DNA from: Cyanobacteria bacterium REEB67
Lineage (GTDB): Bacteria > Cyanobacteriota > Vampirovibrionia > Obscuribacterales > Obscuribacteraceae
Reading direction: 5' to 3'
Length of the DNA: 46,452 nt
Assembly: GCA_018971775.1 (NCBI GenBank)
Contig: JAGXAB010000052.1
Coordinates: 1 to 46,452, forward strand
Part shown: one piece after another, positions 41,774-46,452 of the stretch
Position numbering within the stretch: the first letter of the stretch is position 1
Layout of the letters: every line of letters starts with the position of its first letter
The notes under the pieces: model-generated
What the model was told of the DNA's origin: nothing
Database searches by the model: none
Seen by the model: only the letters and a program-made list of their open reading frames with translations
Translations under genes and position numbers: made by a program

Positions 41774-42805
41774 ATGACTGAAAATACTTCTACCGATGCC
41801 GCCAGTACTACAAACGAAGAACCTGAAAAACAATCCGGCGAGGAGCAAAAGAACAGGGCCCGGGCCACACTGAGCAAGCTGGCACCCTTAGCGGCTCTGG
41901 TCCTTGTTTATATAATTTTTTCGGTGCTCTCGCCGCAGAGTTTCCCCACCCTCAAAAATCTAGAATTGATCGTCAGACAGAGCACCATTGTCGGTATCAC
42001 AGCACTGGGCATGACACTTGTCATCATCAGCGGTGGCATCGACCTCTCTGTAGGTTCGGTGGTCGCCCTCGTTACAGTGGCGATAGCCTGGCTCCTCGAC
42101 CATAATATCTCGCCCATCCTGGCGGCTCTGGGCGGCATCGCCGTCGGTGCAGCCTGCGGCTTTTTGAACGGCGCCCTGATCACCAGGCTAAAATTAGTGC
42201 CCTTCATCATCACTCTTGGCACCCTGCTTATCTTCAGAGGCCTGGCCAAGGGTGCCGCCGGCGAACAAAAAATCGATGCGCCCCTGAGCTGGCTGAATGA
42301 ATTGCTCGCCGCCCTCAAGCCGGAGCAGGCCTGGATGATCGTGCCACCCGGAGTCTGGATTTTGATCCTGCTCGCCCTACTGGTCACGGCGATTTTGACC
42401 TATACCAGATTTGGCCTGCACACTTTTGCAGTTGGCGCAAACGAGCAGGCAGCGAGACTTTGCGGCGTACCGGTCGAGAAAACCAAGCTCACTATCTATG
42501 GCCTGAGCGGTCTTTTTGCCGGTGTGGCCGGACTGATGCAATTTGCCCGCCTGACAGTGGGCGACCCAACCGTAGCGGCCGGGCTCGAGCTTGACGCTAT
42601 AGCGGCGGTTGTGATCGGCGGCGGCAGCCTGGCCGGTGGCGAGGGCTCAATTGCCGGCACCATCATCGGTGCCCTGATTATGACCGTAATCCGCTCCGGT
42701 TGCACCCAGATGGGTCTATCAAACTGGGTGCAGGAAATGGTCACCGGGGTGATCATCATCGGAGCAGTCATGCTCGACCGCTTGAGACACAGAAAAGCGA
42801 GCTGA
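41774..42805 (+). CDS. sugar ABC transporter permease (RbsC-like)
   Basis: 343 residues. After a ~30-residue charged cytoplasmic N-terminus come about 8-10 membrane helices. Family motifs are VIISGGIDLSVGSVVAL, ALGGIAVGAACGFLNG, VPFIITLGTLLIFRGLAKG, FAVGANEQAARLCGV and GGGSLAGGEGSIAGTIIGALIM. This is the BPD_transp_2 permease of ribose/xylose-type importers. It completes the three-gene transport operon; the next gene starts 60 bases later and may be independent. Confidence 0.92.
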   Translation: MTENTSTDAASTTNEEPEKQSGEEQKNRARATLSKLAPLAALVLVYIIFSVLSPQSFPTLKNLELIVRQSTIVGITALGMTLVIISGGIDLSVGSVVALVTVAIAWLLDHNISPILAALGGIAVGAACGFLNGALITRLKLVPFIITLGTLLIFRGLAKGAAGEQKIDAPLSWLNELLAALKPEQAWMIVPPGVWILILLALLVTAILTYTRFGLHTFAVGANEQAARLCGVPVEKTKLTIYGLSGLFAGVAGLMQFARLTVGDPTVAAGLELDAIAAVVIGGGSLAGGEGSIAGTIIGALIMTVIRSGCTQMGLSNWVQEMVTGVIIIGAVMLDRLRHRKAS

Positions 42806-42865
42806 AGCAGCCGCTTAAATTGGCGACAGGGCGGTATTATATAAGGGGTCCTGCAGGTAAACGCC

Positions 42866-43675
42866 TTGCCCGAACAGTGGGAATTGCTCAAAATTTACGC
42901 CGACAACGCCCTTGTCACAGATAATCTCAAGGGTGCGGAAGACTATTTGTGGCAAGCAATCGATGCAGCCGCTCAAACAGGTTCTCTCGTCAAAGTAGCC
43001 CTCTGCCTGGAGTCGCTTGGCGATCTCTATTACAAACAAGCAAAATTTTCCGATTCAGAATCCATCTACAATGACTGCCTGGACAAGCAGATATCGGCTC
43101 TCGGGCTGGAACATCCGGAACTGGCCAAAACGCTGCATAAAATCTCGGCCTGTCAGTCTTTCCAAAACAAACTCACCCAGGCGGAAGATAGCCTGAAACA
43201 GGCTTTGCTTATCCACATGATTGCTTACGGCACAAATCACCCGCACACAAACTGGTCCATTACCGCGCTGCAATCGCTCTACGGCAGACAGGGCAAAACC
43301 TTTGATCTGCGCGAAATAAGCAACTGGGGCAATATCCCGGCTGCACCCGCCGTCGCCCTTGAGCCGGAGCCTTTGATTTGTCGTACCTGTCATAGACCCT
43401 ACAAGGGCGCCCAGTGTACCAATTGCACGCAAATGCGCCTGGCTGCGGTGCAGCACTTCCATGAAGAGCTGGAACGTCTCACCGTTGTTTGTTCAAACAA
43501 AGACATCCGGGCCGGCTCAATTATTGCCATGGGCTCGATCCATATGGACGTGCGTATGGCCTCGCGCAGCGATTCTTTTAGTGACGTGCGCCAGGTGCTC
43601 GGTAAATCAACAAAACGTTTAATTCCGGAAGGGCAGGCGCTGAAGCCATCCGACGTGGAAGACGCCCCCCGGTAG
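42866..43675 (+). CDS. TPR protein with a C-terminal zinc ribbon
   Basis: 269 residues from a TTG start. The first ~150 residues carry three or so TPR units (YLWQAIDAAAQTGSLVKVAL, DSESIYNDCLDKQISALG, LAKTLHKISACQSFQNKL). A Pro-rich linker then leads to CRTCHRPYKGAQCTNC, a Cys-x2-Cys-x8-Cys-x2-Cys zinc ribbon (~171-186), followed by ~80 residues of unrecognised sequence. Cytoplasmic. No partner is suggested by the neighbours other than the ABC operon upstream. Confidence 0.65.
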   Translation: MPEQWELLKIYADNALVTDNLKGAEDYLWQAIDAAAQTGSLVKVALCLESLGDLYYKQAKFSDSESIYNDCLDKQISALGLEHPELAKTLHKISACQSFQNKLTQAEDSLKQALLIHMIAYGTNHPHTNWSITALQSLYGRQGKTFDLREISNWGNIPAAPAVALEPEPLICRTCHRPYKGAQCTNCTQMRLAAVQHFHEELERLTVVCSNKDIRAGSIIAMGSIHMDVRMASRSDSFSDVRQVLGKSTKRLIPEGQALKPSDVEDAPR

Positions 43676-43839
43676 CAGGCGGCTGCCGCAGCCGGGACAT
43701 CAGAAGCTCAATCGCTGTGCTCTAGCGGCTACAGCTTGGTATTTTGGCTGGAACAAAAGACCTTCCCGAGACTCTAAGCCAGTAGAAAGCTGATAGAAGT
43801 GGGCGTTCACGGCCATAGAGCTTTCAGGAGAAGGGAATC

Positions 43840-44364
43840 ATGAAAAGTTTAGTTTCACTGGCACTGGCACTATCAATCTGCGCCGCCGGAGCGACGGCTG
43901 GTTTCTGCCGGGGCGGCGGTGGCGGTTTTGGCGGTGGCGGAGTTGCAGCAGGAGGCGGCCACGCGGCCAGCGGTTTTGGCGGTGGCAACGGGCCAGGTGG
44001 CGGAGGCGGCAGCTTTGGCGGCGGTGGTGGTCCAGCCGGCGGACTGGGAGGCATTAGCGGTGGTGTCACCGGCGGTGGCGGGCACAGTGGTTGGGGCGGT
44101 GGTTTGGGCCGGGGTTATCGCGGTTATGGCTACGGCGGTCTCGGCTACGGCAATCTCGGTTATGGTTATGGCTTTGGTGACTACGGCGGCGGTTACAGTT
44201 ACGGTTATGGCTCTGCCTCTGTCAATAACAATACAACAGTGATTCAGCCAGTCGACGACAGCAACGCCAAGTACAATCGCGCCCAGGATAAACGCAGACA
44301 GTCTCTGCCAACCAGCGCCTTTGTCAAAACCTACAGCTGGCCATCGCGCAGTGCACATAAATAA
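43840..44364 (+). CDS. secreted glycine-rich protein
   Basis: 174 residues with a clear signal peptide (LVSLALALSICAAGATA) and an AGGAGAAGGG ribosome site before the ATG. The mature part is glycine runs (~28-85), then a Gly/Tyr region (~90-125: GYGYGGLGYGNLGYGYGF), then a polar C-terminus ending in basic residues. Such sequences are often surface or matrix proteins, but low complexity makes homology unreliable. Confidence 0.7.
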   Translation: MKSLVSLALALSICAAGATAGFCRGGGGGFGGGGVAAGGGHAASGFGGGNGPGGGGGSFGGGGGPAGGLGGISGGVTGGGGHSGWGGGLGRGYRGYGYGGLGYGNLGYGYGFGDYGGGYSYGYGSASVNNNTTVIQPVDDSNAKYNRAQDKRRQSLPTSAFVKTYSWPSRSAHK

Positions 44365-44397
44365 ATCAGTCGGCCTCCTCCAACGAGAAAGCGAGCC

Positions 44398-45057
44398 CTA
44401 GTTGTCTGTCGATAGCTTCGACATAAGAGCTCTCGCTTTTACTGTATCGGCATCACCCAAGTTCTTCTGGCCAAGCAGATAATATGCCTTGCCGCGGTTT
44501 AGATAGTTGACGTAATAATCCGGTCGCACAGCGATTGCCTTGCTCAAATCAGCGATAGCATCGTTATATTGTCGCAGCGATAAATAGCACATTGCTCTGA
44601 CCTGGTAGGTGTAAGCGGTATATAGTTCCCTATCGCAGCTCTTCCCGGCGGCCAGCCATCGTCATCGGCTGTGCGCCTCCACAGGAATGTTGCGAAACAC
44701 TTCGGTGAAACAAAAAGCACCCTCTTTGAAATTTTTGGCGCTGATTGCGTCAAGGCCTTTTTGATATAGAATCTCAGATCCCGATAGATGATCGCGATAA
44801 CTACCAAGTGCATCGTCGGTGACATTGGCGGCCAGATCAAAATTACTTTCCAGTTCACCCGGCGGCGAACTGAGGTCCTTGCCTCGCGATTGTCCTTCGA
44901 TCGGCAAGCTTTTTGCCGCCTGCACGTCCGTGTGCAGAGAGTCGACGAAGCGACAGGCCACTAAGATTATGGCCAGTGCCACCAGCGCAATCGCTAGAAC
45001 AAGAATCCCGCTCAGCAGTCTCGATTTTTTGCTCATCGCCGCCGGCCCATCACTCAC
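44398..45057 (-). pseudogene. TPR membrane protein interrupted by an in-frame TGA
   Basis: One reading frame runs from a GTG at 45057 (or ATG 45036) to 44398 with a single TGA at 44662-44664. Before it are a membrane helix (SGILVLAIALVALAIILVAC) and a TPR unit (EILYQKGLDAISAKNFKEGA); after it the frame continues as RWLAAGKSCDRELYTAYTY and more TPR (YNDAIADLSKAIAVRPDYY), ending normally. The TPR register is kept across the TGA. The usual reading is a nonsense mutation, for instance from CGA or TGG. No Cys-x-x motif is near the TGA, unlike the selenoprotein at 16308, so Sec is unlikely. It starts 15 bases after the preceding gene in the same operon. Confidence 0.6.
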
Positions 45058-45072
45058 CGCTAGTTAATTCAA

Positions 45073-46203
45073 TCATCCCCGCAAAGCAGCGTCCAAGTCC
45101 TTGATTTCATATTCGACGGCTTTGATATCACGATACTTGTCTTTGAGTTGCTTGTCGAGATAATTGAGGGTGCTATTGTCGGGAGTGGTGTCACGCTTCA
45201 TCGCATCCATTTCGCGCTGCGTCTTATCGACATCGCGCCAGAGATTGTCGTATTTACTCATCAACCTGGCTTTTTCGCTGGTGACGATCTTATAGGTGGC
45301 GTTCGGACTTTCGGCCAGAGCAGGACTGGCGGCCAGAACAGTTGCCACGAGAATAAGATAGACCTGGATTACTTCGCGGAAGCGCAGGTTAAAATCGGGT
45401 GGTGTCAGATTACGCAGGCGAGCCGTGAGCGTATCCAAAAATGTGTGCCAGCAAGCCATAAAATGGTGCATGCGTTCTTGCGGCAGGCGACTGTGCGTGA
45501 GGATTACTTTTGTCTTTTGCCCTTCTTCAATAAATTCGAGCGATAGGAGAGACGAAACGCCATTGGCCTCGTCTTCCCAGGAGAAACAAAGCGCCTTGCC
45601 TTCATCGGCACGACTGACGAGACCCTTGATGCGGGAGCCATCCTCGGGATTTCCGGGATTGCGACCGGGGGCAAAATCCAGGGCCACCTGACCGCCAAAT
45701 TGCGTCTCGATTTTGCCTTCGGCCAACCACTGGCCAAGCAGATCCGACTGGGTGAAATATTTCCAGACCTGCTCCTTACTGCCCGGTAAAAGGCGCTCAA
45801 AGCGAATGGTGTGCTCGTTGGTCACCTTGCCGAAGTCTTCGGGCTGCGGTGCATTAGAGCTCAAAAGCTTGGGCTCGACTGTGCCACCAGAGGCGATGGC
45901 TGCATTTTGCATGTCGGCCTGAGCGCGGGTGGACGCGGCGACCAGATTGGCCTGCTGCTGAAGCAGAAGCTTATAGGAAAATTCCGATGAATTACGAATC
46001 TCATCAAGCTCTCGTGCCACTCGAATCAACTCGCCACTGACGTCAGAGACCGTTTGCTCGAGCTTCTGGCAGCGCTCCTCGAATTTTGCCGTGTCGGCAC
46101 CATCGATTTTTTTGGCCTCAAGCATCTTGATCACCGGCTTGCGCAAAACCAGAATAATCATGCATAGCCAGAAGCCCAATACGGCGATTACGCCTTCACC
46201 CAT
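45073..46203 (-). CDS. membrane protein with coiled coil, SRPBCC (AHSA1-like) domain and internal signal-like segment
   Basis: 376 residues from the ATG at 46203, which has GGAGG six bases upstream. The order is an N-terminal membrane helix (GVIAVLGFWLCMIILVL), a coiled coil (~35-95), and a START/AHSA1-like SRPBCC domain (~130-265: HTIRFERLLPGSKEQVWKYF, GQVALDFAPG, SRIKGLVSRADEGKALCFSW, KVILTHSRLP). Then comes a second hydrophobic segment (~280-297, VIQVYLILVATVLAASPALA) followed by a coiled-coil tail. The second segment, with its basic start and ALA-E end, looks like a signal peptide inside the protein. AHSA1 domains bind hydrophobic ligands or chaperones. I know no named family with this order. 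Confidence 0.65.
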   Translation of the reverse strand: MGEGVIAVLGFWLCMIILVLRKPVIKMLEAKKIDGADTAKFEERCQKLEQTVSDVSGELIRVARELDEIRNSSEFSYKLLLQQQANLVAASTRAQADMQNAAIASGGTVEPKLLSSNAPQPEDFGKVTNEHTIRFERLLPGSKEQVWKYFTQSDLLGQWLAEGKIETQFGGQVALDFAPGRNPGNPEDGSRIKGLVSRADEGKALCFSWEDEANGVSSLLSLEFIEEGQKTKVILTHSRLPQERMHHFMACWHTFLDTLTARLRNLTPPDFNLRFREVIQVYLILVATVLAASPALAESPNATYKIVTSEKARLMSKYDNLWRDVDKTQREMDAMKRDTTPDNSTLNYLDKQLKDKYRDIKAVEYEIKDLDAALRG

Positions 46204-46320
46204 GCACAACCTCCAGAGCCTGCACTAAAAACGAATTAAGATCCCTGCAGGCGACCGTACCTTACTAATTGGCACCTGGCAAGTCAGCAGGCGACATGGT
46301 CAGGGCTCTCAGTGGGAGGT

Positions 46321-46452
46321 TTACGATGGAAGGGCGCTTTTATTGCCGATATTGTTGAGAAAGCTTTCCAACTTATCAACGAAAGCCGCCTCTTCTTCAC
46401 TGGCGATCCAACCGTGCTGAGAATGGGCCAGAAATAGAGATTCTTTGGGCTC
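46321..46452 (-). CDS. C-terminal end of an unidentified protein, window-edge partial
   Basis: On the minus strand the frame is open from the window end to a TAA at 46321, giving 43 residues that end in FLNNIGNKSALPS. The segment SLFLAHSQHGWIASEEEAAF and a closing helix (FVDKLESFL) could be the end of an alpha/beta hydrolase, with the catalytic histidine in the HGW motif, but this is a guess from a short fragment. The next gene begins 117 bases downstream, and no terminator is evident between them. Confidence 0.4.
   Translation of the reverse strand, partial: EPKESLFLAHSQHGWIASEEEAAFVDKLESFLNNIGNKSALPS

Noticed and set aside
43680..43697. GGCTGC/GCAGCC hairpin after the TPR/zinc-ribbon gene
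   Set aside because: Strong stem but no T-run; could be a transcript end but cannot be called from sequence.
43840..44364. Silk-, keratin- or cold-shock-RNA-binding-like identity for the glycine-rich protein
   Set aside because: Low-complexity Gly/Tyr composition gives chance similarity; only secretion and composition are supported.
1..46452. A genome-wide reassigned TGA codon (for Trp or Gly)
   Set aside because: Many intact genes here end in TGA at the expected place, for example 14163, 16298, 30279 and the ABC binding protein, so TGA is a normal stop.

Overview
ORGANISM. The window is bacterial, of roughly balanced base composition, densely coded on both strands, and free of phage, insertion-sequence or CRISPR structure. 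It looks like chromosome from a non-photosynthetic relative of the Cyanobacteria, most likely the Melainabacteria/Vampirovibrionia (Obscuribacterales type). This is pattern recognition, not a computed placement. It rests on many TPR proteins, a serine/threonine kinase with a leucine-rich ectodomain, a Ski2-like helicase, a HAMP-PAS histidine kinase beside a SigF-like sigma factor, coaD followed by a coiled-coil protein, and no photosynthesis genes. Start codons TTG and GTG are common. TGA is an ordinary stop in several genes (for example those ending at 14163, 16298, 30279 and 40271), which matters for the two in-frame TGA codons described below.

LAYOUT. 1-3.5 kb: a forward cluster of an FAD-dependent oxidoreductase (5' end outside the window), a small TPR protein, a Rieske oxygenase and a gamma-resorcylate-decarboxylase-like amidohydrolase. 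3.6-5.6 kb: a membrane Ser/Thr kinase with leucine-rich repeats, convergent with a secreted PHB-depolymerase-like esterase. 6.66-7.0 kb: the remains of a HigB/HigA-type toxin-antitoxin locus that keeps an intact promoter-operator. 7-12 kb: a large SWIM-SNF2 helicase and a sensor-like membrane protein without output domain. 12.1-12.3 kb: a candidate structured RNA with a clear intrinsic terminator. 12.5-19 kb: a protein of four tandem MshEN-like repeats, superoxide dismutase, a coiled-coil protein, a SelW-like selenoprotein, cytidylate kinase, a lethal-factor-like zinc metallopeptidase and, convergent with it, a diiron protein.

20-29 kb: secreted hydrolases, a trypsin-like protease, a zinc-ribbon/PH-domain gene pair, a TPR protein and a Ski2-like helicase. 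29.2 kb: tRNA-Pro(GGG). 29-35 kb: a lipoprotein, a small zinc protein, a GAF-domain operon, then a SigF-like sigma factor divergent from a sensor histidine kinase. 35-37 kb: coaD, a coiled-coil protein and a TPR protein. 37-39 kb: a beta-lactamase-fold serine hydrolase and a DUF4240 protein. 39.2-42.8 kb: a complete sugar ABC transporter (binding lipoprotein, double ATPase, permease). 43-46.4 kb: a TPR/zinc-ribbon protein, a glycine-rich secreted protein, a TPR membrane protein interrupted by TGA, an SRPBCC fusion protein, and the 3' end of one more gene.

MAIN FIND. At 16308-16667 a SelW/Rdx-family gene is hidden by an in-frame TGA exactly at the second redox position of a Cys-x-x-Sec motif, followed by a possible SECIS hairpin. 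Automatic ORF calling truncates it to the part after the TGA. It sits in a tight operon between a coiled-coil protein and cmk.

HOW GENES COOPERATE. Much of the window serves the envelope and signalling: kinase, histidine kinase, sigma factor, GAF protein, possible c-di-GMP-binding repeats. Oxidative-stress and redox functions cluster at 14.3-16.7 kb (superoxide dismutase, selenoprotein). The ABC transporter and the oxygenase/decarboxylase cluster point to organotrophic uptake and breakdown. Substrates cannot be read from sequence alone.
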